NCBI GenBank assembly: GCA_964388785.1
Contig: CAYMBX010000006.1
Location: 1-39,257, forward strand
From: VGKU01 sp964388785
Lineage (GTDB): Bacteria > Patescibacteriota > Patescibacteriia > UBA9934 > GWF2-40-263
Direction: 5' to 3'
Length of the DNA stretch: 39,257 bases
This document shows positions 6,586 to 13,383 of this stretch, in pieces. The notes below the pieces were generated by a model, which worked only from the letters and a program-made list of their open reading frames with translations, was not told the origin of the DNA and did not search any database. Positions within the stretch are counted from its first letter, which is position 1. Each line of letters starts with the position of its first letter. The position numbers were made by a program, and so were the translations under genes.

Positions 6586-7422
6586 CTAAAACGTTTTATC
6601 AATCGAACTCGTTTCGCTTTGCGCGGCGCTCCAGTTGAAGTCGTTTGTGCTCTCGATCGTATATCCGATACGGTAGTTGTTGAAAAACACATCATCAACA
6701 CTTTCGATCAGTGAAACCCAATCCGCACCATACAGCGATTCGGCGATTTCTGCGTTTGCGATAGGCCGGAGGAATCCGACGAATGAAACCGCATACACGG
6801 TCGGAGTCGTGAATTTGACGAGACGCTTGCCCGGACGATACGTCACGTTTTTTCCAAGCGGAATATCCGACATCACACTTTCCGACACGATGATCAAATC
6901 ATCAAAATTTTGGAACCAGGATTTATAGACACGTTCATTTGAAAATGCATGACGCTTTCCGTCCACACCATAGTAGTACACGGCCGTGCACGGATGGTTC
7001 GGATAGACGACTGCAGGACACCCCATCTTGATAATGTCGCCCGCTTTTACAGAAGACGTGCCCGAGGAAACAGTGACGGTCACGGGTTTTCCTTCCACAA
7101 TGTAATCGTCCGAGTCTGTACATTTGATTTTGAATGTATACGATCCGGTGTCCGATAATTTCATCGAAGCGGTGACCACGTCTTTTTTAACAGTCATCTG
7201 TTTTTGTAGTTTATCGTCAATAAACAGTTCACATTTTTTGAGCAAATCATTATCCGAAACTTTTGCGGAGTACCAAACCGTCGCGTCTTTGAGCGCAGTC
7301 GTTGGGCTGAGTGTGTACAATTTTGGCAGCCCGGCTTTGGGATCAATAACGACCGCGGAGGCGGTGTCTGCGGTGAGAAAGAAAAAAAGAAGGAAGAATG
7401 TGGAAAGAGTCAATCGCTTCAT
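6586..7422 (-). CDS. Secreted protein with the YYYG-DGKR surface module
   Basis: A 278-residue exported protein. Residues 1-23 form a signal peptide ending TASA. Residues ~35-120 look like an Ig-like domain. Residues ~140-260 carry a module (CTAVYYYGVDGKRHAFSNER, SWFQNF, YRPGKRLVKF, YAVSF, DWVSLIESVDDVFFNNYRIG) that is also the N-terminal domain of the giant surface protein at 35333-39109. A shared anchoring or sorting function is inferred. The module is not in a family I can name. Divergently transcribed from the AI-2E permease gene, 43 bases away. Confidence 0.82.
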   Translation of the reverse strand: MKRLTLSTFFLLFFFLTADTASAVVIDPKAGLPKLYTLSPTTALKDATVWYSAKVSDNDLLKKCELFIDDKLQKQMTVKKDVVTASMKLSDTGSYTFKIKCTDSDDYIVEGKPVTVTVSSGTSSVKAGDIIKMGCPAVVYPNHPCTAVYYYGVDGKRHAFSNERVYKSWFQNFDDLIIVSESVMSDIPLGKNVTYRPGKRLVKFTTPTVYAVSFVGFLRPIANAEIAESLYGADWVSLIESVDDVFFNNYRIGYTIESTNDFNWSAAQSETSSIDKTF

Positions 7423-7465
7423 ATAGAAACAATTTTATAACATTGATATACTATGGACAAACCGT

Positions 7466-8491
7466 ATGCGAAATGAACAGACAATCAGTATCTCCACTGG
7501 TACGTTTTTGAAAGCCGTGCTTATTGTTTTAGGCCTGTGGTTTTTATGGTTCATTCGTGAGATTGTCGCGATTTTTGTCGTCGCCATCATGCTCGCGTCC
7601 GTCATCGATCCATTTGCGGACTGGTTTGCCAAAAAACGCATCCCGCGCGGACTCGCCGTGCTCATCGTTTATACCGTCCTGCTTGCTCTCACATCCGTCA
7701 TTGTTATTGTGCTTGTTCCGATCGTTGTTGAACAATCAGGACAATTGATTGAGAATCTTTCCGTGAGCGCCACCAGTTTGATCGATTCATTCGTGCAGTT
7801 CCAACAGCGTCATCAATTCCTTGAGAACATTACCACTGGGTTGGAATCTTTTCAGCAGAGCTTGAACGCATCGGCGAATTCCGTTTTCTCGACGGTGAAA
7901 GGATTTTTTGGCGGACTTGCCGCGCTGCTCATTGTGCTCGTGCTTGCGTTTTATATGGTGGTGGAGGAAAACAGCATGCGTCGTTATTTCATGACGCTCG
8001 CGCCGGAGGAGTACCAGCCGTATCTCACGCAGCTCCTGAAAAAAATGCAGAACAAAATCGGGGCATGGCTTCGCGGACAGATTATTTTGGGTTTTGTCAT
8101 CGGACTCGCCGTGTATATCGGACTGAAATTGTTAGGCGTCCCGTACGCGCTTTTGCTCGCGCTGATCGCCGGCCTGTTTGAAATTATTCCGTATGTGGGT
8201 CCAATCGTTGCGCTTATTCCCGCGGCGATTATCGGATTTGCGCAATCGCCTGTGCTCGGCCTCGCAGTCGTCATCTTATATCTGGTCATTCAACAGGCCG
8301 AGAACAATGTCCTTGTCCCTAAGATTATGCAAAAAGTGACAGGACTCAGCCCGATCCTCAGCATTGCGGCATTGCTCGTCGGAGTGAAAGTCGGGGGAGT
8401 GGTGGGGGCAATTTTGGCCATTCCGCTTGCCACGATGATTGCTGTTGTTGTGGAGGATTTGTTTAAAAATACAAATGAGATTTCCCTATGA
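7466..8491 (+). CDS. AI-2E family permease
   Basis: A 341-residue polytopic membrane protein of the AI-2E/PerM family. Hydrophobic pairs at residues ~10-60 (FLKAVLIVLGLWFLWFIREI, then VFVVAIMLASVIDPFADWFAKK) precede an amphipathic central region and C-terminal transmembrane helices (LIAGLFEIIPYVGPIVALIPAAI and LAIPLATMIAVVVEDLF). IPYVGP is typical of the family, which includes exporters of AI-2 and Na+/H+ antiporters; the substrate here cannot be told. No SD precedes the ATG. It heads a four-gene same-strand run and overlaps the next gene by four bases (ATGA). Confidence 0.9.
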   Translation: MRNEQTISISTGTFLKAVLIVLGLWFLWFIREIVAIFVVAIMLASVIDPFADWFAKKRIPRGLAVLIVYTVLLALTSVIVIVLVPIVVEQSGQLIENLSVSATSLIDSFVQFQQRHQFLENITTGLESFQQSLNASANSVFSTVKGFFGGLAALLIVLVLAFYMVVEENSMRRYFMTLAPEEYQPYLTQLLKKMQNKIGAWLRGQIILGFVIGLAVYIGLKLLGVPYALLLALIAGLFEIIPYVGPIVALIPAAIIGFAQSPVLGLAVVILYLVIQQAENNVLVPKIMQKVTGLSPILSIAALLVGVKVGGVVGAILAIPLATMIAVVVEDLFKNTNEISL

Positions 8492-8886
8492 TCCATCATC
8501 GCCATTCGTTTTTTCCGCTCGTGCTTGCGGGTCTGACCCTTGCCCTCATCATCTTTATGTTCTATTCCTTTACGGGTTGGCAACCAAGCACGTCCACGAT
8601 GGTTCCGGAACAGATGCCGGTTTCTCCCGCTGAGTATGAACAGAGTTTGACTCAGGTGACGCGCGCGTTTGTGGAATCATATCCTGGGCAATCTGATGAC
8701 CTTGCGCGTCTCGTGCTTGTTGAAAAAACGATGCAGCAATTGTTGAACTTGCGCGTGCCCGCGGAACAGAAAGAGTTGCATCTTTCGCTTGTGATCGAGC
8801 TCAATCAAATACAGCAGGCGTTACGCGAACGAAACGGGGAAGCACAAGCTGCCTTTGAAAAGTTTGTTGATTTGATTTCGTTGTAA
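8488..8886 (+). CDS. Small membrane-anchored protein, unknown
   Basis: 132 residues: one N-terminal membrane segment (residues ~8-29, FFPLVLAGLTLALIIFMFYSF), then a mainly helical soluble part rich in Gln and Glu (TRAFVESYPGQSDDLARLVLVEKTMQQLLNL to QAAFEKFVDLISL). Family not recognised. It begins inside the AI-2E stop codon (ATGA overlap), implying translational coupling, and ends five bases before the next gene. Confidence 0.75.
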   Translation: MIHHRHSFFPLVLAGLTLALIIFMFYSFTGWQPSTSTMVPEQMPVSPAEYEQSLTQVTRAFVESYPGQSDDLARLVLVEKTMQQLLNLRVPAEQKELHLSLVIELNQIQQALRERNGEAQAAFEKFVDLISL

Positions 8887-8891
8887 GTTTT

Positions 8892-9650
8892 ATGTCCCGC
8901 ATTGAAAAAGATTCAGACACAAAAGAAGAATTGCAGCAGCTTCGTGGTGAAGTTATTAAAGAGATTGGATCGCAGAGAAAGAAAAGTCCGTGGCTCGCGT
9001 GTTCCCTTCTTTTTGTTTTGTTGATTGTTGGTGGGATCGGTGCGGCCGCCTGGGCGATCGCGGCGACCGGACTTGTCACCGTTCCCGGATTTTCGCAAGC
9101 GGCGTATGAAGAACCTACACCTGTTCGTGTCGTGAAGCCGGGAGTCCCGATCGAAACCATTATTCAAGAGGAGGTTACCTCTACGCTCGCGACGCGTTTG
9201 CAAGCTGGCGGTGGGACACTTAAAGATGCTTCGATTTCGCTCACGCTATCCGAACAATCACTCACCGCATCGTTGCGTAATCTTCTTGAAAACAGCGGGG
9301 ATCGCACGATTGATCCTTCCCGCACACAGCTTGCGGTTGATCCCGAACAGGGATTTATGTTCTTCCTTCCGTTTACGAAGTCCGCAAGCAATTCCGCGGT
9401 TCAACTTTCGGTGAAGGCGGAAATGAAGGATGGGGCTATTGTCCTTGTTCCGGATGCGGCGACGGTTGGTTCATTGCGTATTCCCAAATCCATGGTGACA
9501 TTTTTCATCCAGCCGTTTATTGAGGAACGTTTGGTACATTTGAATTCGGAACTCGCTTCATTCGTGCAGATCCGCGAAATTCTTTATCAGGAAGGACAAG
9601 TGGTGATCGAAGGAGACATTGCGGTCAAAATTTTGGAGATCGAGCCGTAA
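8892..9650 (+). CDS. Single-pass membrane protein with extracytoplasmic domain, unknown
   Basis: 252 residues. A charged N-terminus with a short coiled-coil-like stretch (TKEELQQLRGEVIKEIGSQRKK) precedes one membrane helix (residues ~35-58). The outer domain from residue ~75 has alternating hydrophobic strands (SISLTLSEQSLTASLRNLL, AVQLSVKAEMKDGAIVLVP, SLRIPKSMVTFFIQPFI). This pattern recalls YpmS/DUF2140-type lipid-binding-like domains, but the resemblance is weak. No SD. Third gene of the AI-2E run. Confidence 0.75.
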   Translation: MSRIEKDSDTKEELQQLRGEVIKEIGSQRKKSPWLACSLLFVLLIVGGIGAAAWAIAATGLVTVPGFSQAAYEEPTPVRVVKPGVPIETIIQEEVTSTLATRLQAGGGTLKDASISLTLSEQSLTASLRNLLENSGDRTIDPSRTQLAVDPEQGFMFFLPFTKSASNSAVQLSVKAEMKDGAIVLVPDAATVGSLRIPKSMVTFFIQPFIEERLVHLNSELASFVQIREILYQEGQVVIEGDIAVKILEIEP

Positions 9651-9653
9651 GGT

Positions 9654-10418
9654 ATGATCCTCATCCATCGCCTCACTCCATTCGCGATCGGACTCATGGC
9701 ATCGCTTGGCTTTGCCTCATTGTTGCAACACTGGCTTTCGCCGATTGTGAGCATGGTGCTCGCGTTACTCTGCATCGGACTCTTGTTTGGACGCCTTTTG
9801 CATTTTCATGTTCGCGCGTTTGAGTTTTGGTATTTTCTGGGGATTCCGCTTCTGTATCTTCTTGCGTCATTCGGCATGCTCTTTTTGTTTGAAACACTCG
9901 CCACCTCGCTTGCACTCGCGGTGCTGTCTGTCGTGTTTCTCGTTCTGTTCGCGGAGTATGTCTTCCAATACACGCATTTGCCCTCGCAGTATCAACCCTA
10001 TTCAATCGAATATCTTTCCCTACTCTTGAATGTTCTCACGGTTTTCTTCCTTTCTTCTGTCGCGTACGGAACCAACCTATTGATCCAAACACCGCTTTGG
10101 TTGCTCGCCCCAATTTTTTTCTTACTCTCGCTTTTTATTCTCTACGGCACGTTGTTTGTGAGCAAAGCGGAGGATTCGCGTGCACGTCCATATGCGATTG
10201 CCGGTTCGATTCTCACCACGGAATTTTTTGTCACACTCGCGTTTCTTCCAAGCGGTCTGTACACCAACGCGGCGCTTATCACGCTTTTCTTTTATCTCTT
10301 TCTTGGATTGACACGCGCGCAGGTGCATCATAAGCTTTCCGCGACCGTGGTGAAAAGATACTTGTTTGTTTTTCTCATTTTATTTCTGATCATTTTGTCG
10401 AGCACGGATTGGTTTTAA
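9654..10418 (+). CDS. Polytopic membrane protein, unknown
   Basis: 254 residues, almost wholly hydrophobic, with roughly seven or eight predicted membrane helices and very short loops (for example WYFLGIPLLYLLASFGMLFL and LLAPIFFLLSLFILYGTLFV). No catalytic or transport motif is visible, and no family was recognised. It starts three bases after the preceding gene and is the last member of the 7466-10418 run, so it may work with the AI-2E permease or the membrane-anchored proteins encoded before it. Confidence 0.75.
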   Translation: MILIHRLTPFAIGLMASLGFASLLQHWLSPIVSMVLALLCIGLLFGRLLHFHVRAFEFWYFLGIPLLYLLASFGMLFLFETLATSLALAVLSVVFLVLFAEYVFQYTHLPSQYQPYSIEYLSLLLNVLTVFFLSSVAYGTNLLIQTPLWLLAPIFFLLSLFILYGTLFVSKAEDSRARPYAIAGSILTTEFFVTLAFLPSGLYTNAALITLFFYLFLGLTRAQVHHKLSATVVKRYLFVFLILFLIILSSTDWF

Positions 10419-10434
10419 TCTTCCATCCTGACAC

Positions 10435-10479
10435 GGCAGTGAAGCTCGATCGAGAGCTCGCAGATCGAGCTTCACTGCC
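10435..10479 (-). repeat. Variable-stem hairpin element, copy 2
   Basis: A perfect 16-bp inverted repeat (10435-10450 with 10464-10479). Read on the minus strand, the 13-base loop is CTGCGAGCTCTCG and the 3' flank is GTGTCAGGATGG, matching copy 1 (3364-3410). The outer GGCA/TGCC is shared; the remaining stem differs in both arms but stays complementary. Confidence 0.85.
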
Positions 10480-10521
10480 CACCCAACATGAGTAATCATC
10501 CCAATCTGATATTCTGATTCT

Positions 10522-11595
10522 ATGCAACCAAATTGGCGCACAACGATTTATACAATCATCATCTCGCTTGTGGTCGGCGGAGCTTCCGGCGTGCTTGGCA
10601 CAGCTTACACCTCCTCCTATCTTTCGGATTACGCCGTGCAACTCAGCGAGCTGACTGCCCCACTGCGCCTTTCCCAAGAACGTCCACGCAATTTTCCTTC
10701 TTCATATAAAGAAGCGGTGGATCGATTGGTGGAATCCTCACTGCAAAGCGTTGCCGAAATTTATCCCGCGGAGGCTGGGGCATTTGGATATACACAAGAA
10801 GATCAAATCGGGGTTGGGGTTGTGTTGACAAGCGACGGGTGGGTGGCGATGCATTCGGAAATAAACAGGAGCGCGCAGCTTTCAGAAAGTCGCGTGCGTG
10901 TGCGTGGCGCATTTTATCTAGTTGAACAAAGTGCGTATGATCCAGTATCGCAAGTCCATTTTTTGAAAATCGATGCGAACGGTTTGCCGGTTGCGGCGCT
11001 GGCGAAAGGATATGAAACGCAGATCGGCGAACAATTTTTTGTGGTGAGCGGACCGACGACATTTGGAACCGCAAGTTTAATGAAACAGAGGTGGCCCTCA
11101 GGGGAGATCATCTCTTCGGACGAACCCAACCGTCGGTTGGAACTTGATCGTTCGGTAGACCCGGGAAGTGTCGTGTTTGATCTAAATGGGGAAATCGTGG
11201 CGTTTGCCACTGAGGAACACGCAGCGCTGCCAATCGAAGCCATCGCGCCTGCATTCCGTTCACTTCTTGAGACACAGACGATCTCGCGCGCTTCATTGGG
11301 TGTCAATTACATTGATCTCACCCACAGTGTCGATATCCCGTCCGAACTCTCACGTTCCTATCGTTCTGGTGCATTGTTATACGGTACGTCCGCGGTTTCT
11401 CGCAGCAGTACGGCGTATAAGGCCGGTGTGAGAACAGGGGACATCTTGCTGTCTGTGAATGGAGAAACGATTAACGGAACATTTGGTTTGGACGAGTTGA
11501 TTGCACAATATCGTGCAGGAGATCGTGTGCAAATTGCGTTTGATCGCAAAGGTGAAACACAAACACTCGAAGTTGAGTTGGGAGAAAAGGAATAA
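10522..11595 (+). CDS. HtrA-like protein with PDZ domain, apparently catalytically dead
   Basis: 357 residues: N-terminal membrane anchor (residues ~8-30), trypsin-like fold (~85-255) and C-terminal PDZ domain (~260-350: LGVNYIDL, AYKAGVRTGDILLSVNGETI). The fold follows HtrA (VGVVLTSDGWVAMH, then DPVSQVHFLKID), but the expected catalytic Asp of DLAVLKI is replaced in SQVHFLKI, and the GNSGGP serine loop reads DPGSVVFDLNGE, so the nucleophile motif is missing. Likely a pseudo-protease acting as an extracytoplasmic scaffold or chaperone. A -10-like TATTCT lies exactly six bases before the ATG (predicted leaderless). Confidence 0.82.
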   Translation: MQPNWRTTIYTIIISLVVGGASGVLGTAYTSSYLSDYAVQLSELTAPLRLSQERPRNFPSSYKEAVDRLVESSLQSVAEIYPAEAGAFGYTQEDQIGVGVVLTSDGWVAMHSEINRSAQLSESRVRVRGAFYLVEQSAYDPVSQVHFLKIDANGLPVAALAKGYETQIGEQFFVVSGPTTFGTASLMKQRWPSGEIISSDEPNRRLELDRSVDPGSVVFDLNGEIVAFATEEHAALPIEAIAPAFRSLLETQTISRASLGVNYIDLTHSVDIPSELSRSYRSGALLYGTSAVSRSSTAYKAGVRTGDILLSVNGETINGTFGLDELIAQYRAGDRVQIAFDRKGETQTLEVELGEKE

Positions 11596-11613
11596 ATTAG
11601 ATATACTTATTCT

Positions 11614-11699
11614 TGTCATCTTGAGCGAACCGGTCGAATGACCGGTGAGTCGAAAGATTTCAAAGCAATTCGGGATCCCTCGGCAAGCTCGGGATGACA
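11614..11699. repeat. TGTCATCC-family palindromic repeat
   Basis: Ends TGTCATCTTGAG and CTCGGGATGACA. Inside is ACCGGTC-gaat-GACCGGT (7-bp perfect hairpin). It lies between the HtrA-like and Wzz-like genes. Confidence 0.75.
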
Positions 11700-11709
11700 G
11701 GTTAGACCT

Positions 11710-12342
11710 ATGCCCACCAATCACTTGCGAGATTTATCAAACGGCTGGCAGACCATCGTGATGTTTGGTTTGCTCGGGTTAATTCTCTCGCTCATCATTT
11801 CGTTCGTCCAACCGCTGCGCTATTCTTCAACCGCGCGTTTGTTGATTTTGCAAAATATCGGTTCGTCCGTGGATGCGTACACCGCCTCTCGTTCAGAAGA
11901 GCGCATTGCGGAAAATTTGTCGACCATCGTTTACACCAGCACATTTTTTGATCAGGTGATGAGTGCGGGTTTTGAGATCGACGAAGACGCGTTTCCAACC
12001 GAAGGATCGAAACGCCGCCATGCATGGCGCAAAACCGTTTCCGCAACGGTTTCGCGTGGATCGGGACTGTTAACGATCACGGCGTATCATCAGGATATCC
12101 AGCAAGCGGAACAGATCGTGCGTGCCGTGGCCTTTGTGCTGACCGATCGGGTGGATGAATTTACATCGGGAGGGAACGTACAGGTGCGCTTGATCGACGC
12201 CCCATTGAATTCACGTTGGCCGGTCAAACCAAACGTCATTGCAAATATGCTCTCCGGATTTTTCCTCGCCGGTTTTGTCGGGGTGGGATATGTGCTGCTT
12301 CAGTCCGAGAAGGTGAGGCGAAGGCATCAGTTACATGGGTAG
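11710..12342 (+). CDS. Wzz/YveK-like polysaccharide chain-length protein
   Basis: 210 residues with two membrane helices bracketing an extracytoplasmic domain, the Wzz/capsule-regulator layout. Helix 1 is at residues ~15-36 (TIVMFGLLGLILSLIISFVQPL), followed by YSSTARLLI; helix 2 is at ~175-197 after a PLNSRWPVKPNV segment, close to the Pro-rich motif before TM2 in the family. It lacks the C-terminal tyrosine-kinase domain of BY-kinases. It may set polymer length together with the Wzy-like ligase at 24172, though it is distant. The TAG stop (12340-12342) lies at the edge of the TAGGTGTTAGG repeat of the next cassette, so the original C-terminus may have been altered. Confidence 0.72.
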   Translation: MPTNHLRDLSNGWQTIVMFGLLGLILSLIISFVQPLRYSSTARLLILQNIGSSVDAYTASRSEERIAENLSTIVYTSTFFDQVMSAGFEIDEDAFPTEGSKRRHAWRKTVSATVSRGSGLLTITAYHQDIQQAEQIVRAVAFVLTDRVDEFTSGGNVQVRLIDAPLNSRWPVKPNVIANMLSGFFLAGFVGVGYVLLQSEKVRRRHQLHG

Positions 12343-12373
12343 GTGTTAGGTGATAGGTTTTAGGTGTTAGGTT
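12340..12373 (+). repeat. Left telomere-like repeat of the S23 cassette
   Basis: Short-period TAGGTG/TTAGGT repeats ending at the ATG of the four-helix-bundle gene. They are inverted relative to the CCTAACA/CCTAAAA repeats on the other side (12734-12774). A stray copy, TAGGTGTTAGGTA, lies near 24131. Confidence 0.8.
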
Positions 12374-12742
12374 ATGGAAATTTTGAGTTATAAAGATTTG
12401 GAAGTTTGGCGACGATCGATGGAGGTAGTTTCGTTGATTTACAAATTGACAGCGCAATTTCCGGTGGAAGAAAAATTTGGTTTGGTGACTCAAATGAGGA
12501 GATGTGCGGTTTCGATACCTTCGAATATTGCCGAAGGGAAAGCGAGAGGAACCAGAAAAGATTACCGTCAATTTTTGATTGTCGCATTTGGATCGGGTGC
12601 GGAGCTGGAAACCCAACTCTTGATAGCAAAGCAACTAAATTATGCTTCTCCTGAAATTTTGAAGATTACAAATGCCCGATTGGATGAGATTATGAAAATG
12701 CTTAACGCTCTTATTGCAAAGCTTGCAATACCCAAAACCTAA
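12374..12742 (+). CDS. Four-helix-bundle protein (S23/IVP family)
   Basis: 122 residues with the hallmark sequences of the family first found in 23S rRNA intervening sequences: YKDLEVWRRSMEVV near the start, FGLVTQMRRCAVSIPSNIAEG in the middle and GSGAELETQLLIAKQL later. The fold is a helical bundle that assembles as a pentamer in known structures; its function is unsettled. Here it is not inside rRNA but is flanked by inverted arrays of a TTAGGT-type repeat, suggesting a mobile cassette. The downstream end abuts the sRNA hairpin at 12781-12862. Confidence 0.92.
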   Translation: MEILSYKDLEVWRRSMEVVSLIYKLTAQFPVEEKFGLVTQMRRCAVSIPSNIAEGKARGTRKDYRQFLIVAFGSGAELETQLLIAKQLNYASPEILKITNARLDEIMKMLNALIAKLAIPKT

Positions 12743-12774
12743 CACCTAACACCTAAAACCTAAAACCTAAAACC
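12734..12774 (+). repeat. Right telomere-like repeat of the S23 cassette
   Basis: Tandem CCTAACA and CCTAAAA units, reverse complementary to the left array. It overlaps the last codons of the four-helix-bundle gene. Confidence 0.85.
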
Positions 12775-12881
12775 TAAAAAAGCCGCTCTTATAGCTTGGG
12801 ACTGGCGAGTCATCATGAGGAGGAGGCATGATGATCGCTGCTCCCAAGCCATAAAAACGGCTTTTTTTGTTGTTTTTATGC
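12775..12881 (-). ncRNA. Candidate small RNA with CCUCCUCCU apical loop (left copy)
   Basis: On the minus strand a promoter (12888-12916) is followed by one long hairpin and a T-run. Paired blocks from the outside: AGCCG/CGGCT, GCTTGGGA/TCCCAAGC, GCG/CGC, CATCATG/CATGATG; the 9-base loop (12818-12826) reads CCUCCUCCU in the RNA. The loop copies the anti-SD sequence of 16S rRNA and is complementary to AGGAGGAGG. The T-tract at 12775-12780 completes an intrinsic terminator. On the plus strand the same hairpin could end transcription from the four-helix-bundle gene, since it is A- and T-flanked on both sides. Confidence 0.65.
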
Positions 12882-12887
12882 GGCAAA

Positions 12888-12916
12888 ATAATACCAAAAC
12901 GTAATTTTTTCGTCAA
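12888..12916 (-). promoter_or_regulatory. Promoter of the left CCUCCUCCU-loop RNA
   Basis: TTGACG (12911-12916, minus strand), 17-base spacer, TATTAT (12888-12893), with TG one base before the -10. No ORF lies downstream before the terminator hairpin, which argues for a non-coding transcript. Confidence 0.72.
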
Positions 12917-12947
12917 TAAACGACAACAGTTGGCCTGTTCATATCTC

Positions 12948-12976
12948 TTGACATTTTGGGTCCGATGTGCTACATT
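12948..12976 (+). promoter_or_regulatory. Promoter of the right CCUCCUCCU-loop RNA / 13384 leader
   Basis: TTGACA (12948-12953), 17-base spacer, TACATT (12971-12976) with TGC extended -10. Divergent from the promoter at 12888-12916, with 31 bases between the -35 boxes. Confidence 0.75.
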
Positions 12977-12982
12977 GCTCCG

Positions 12983-13115
12983 TTCATTCAAGCTCTTTTT
13001 TCGCCCACCGCTTGTGTTCTGAAGCGGTCGGATGTCCAGCCGTCGTGCCTCCTCCTCATGATGTGCCGGATGTCAGACCACTTCAGAACGCATGGTTGGG
13101 ATCATTGGTTATTTC
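12983..13115 (+). ncRNA. Candidate small RNA or leader with CCUCCUCCU apical loop (right copy)
   Basis: A 74-nt nearly continuous hairpin (13016-13089). Blocks from the outside: GTTCTGAAG/CTTCAGAAC, GGTC/GACC, a wobble-rich middle, and CGTCGTG/CATGATG (two G-U) closing the loop CCTCCTCCT (13048-13056). The loop is identical to that of the divergent minus-strand RNA; the stems differ. No strong T-run follows, so it may be an independent RNA or the 5' part of the ~400-nt leader of the gene at 13384. Confidence 0.55.
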
Positions 13116-13118
13116 TCT

Positions 13119-13194
13119 TGTCATCCTGAGGAGGCCGAAGGCCGACGAAGGATCTCGAAGACTTCGGGATCCTTCGCTGGCGCTCAGGATGACA
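13119..13194. repeat. TGTCATCCTGAG palindromic repeat
   Basis: Intact copy with terminal inverted repeat TGTCATCCTGAG and GCTCAGGATGACA and an internal GAAGGATC/GATCCTTC pair. It lies in the leader of the gene at 13384. Confidence 0.85.
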
Positions 13195-13383
13195 GAACAG
13201 GGAAGTGATCAACGATACCGACCATGCGTCTGGTGTGTACCTTCAAAAGTCACCCAGATTCAAGGTCAACCGTTTGCCCCCCTCGCAACGAAGGGGCAAC
13301 GGCGTCCGGCGGGGGTTCCCCCGTTTGGACGAAACCACGCCCCGTGTGAGGGGAACCTGATTGTCCACGTGATGGAGGAGAAG

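Noticed and set aside
12967..13383. N-terminal extension of the 13384 protein through the upstream hairpin and repeat.
   Set aside because: It would translate the CCUCCUCCU hairpin and a palindromic repeat, and would bury the signal peptide. A strong SD marks the ATG at 13384.
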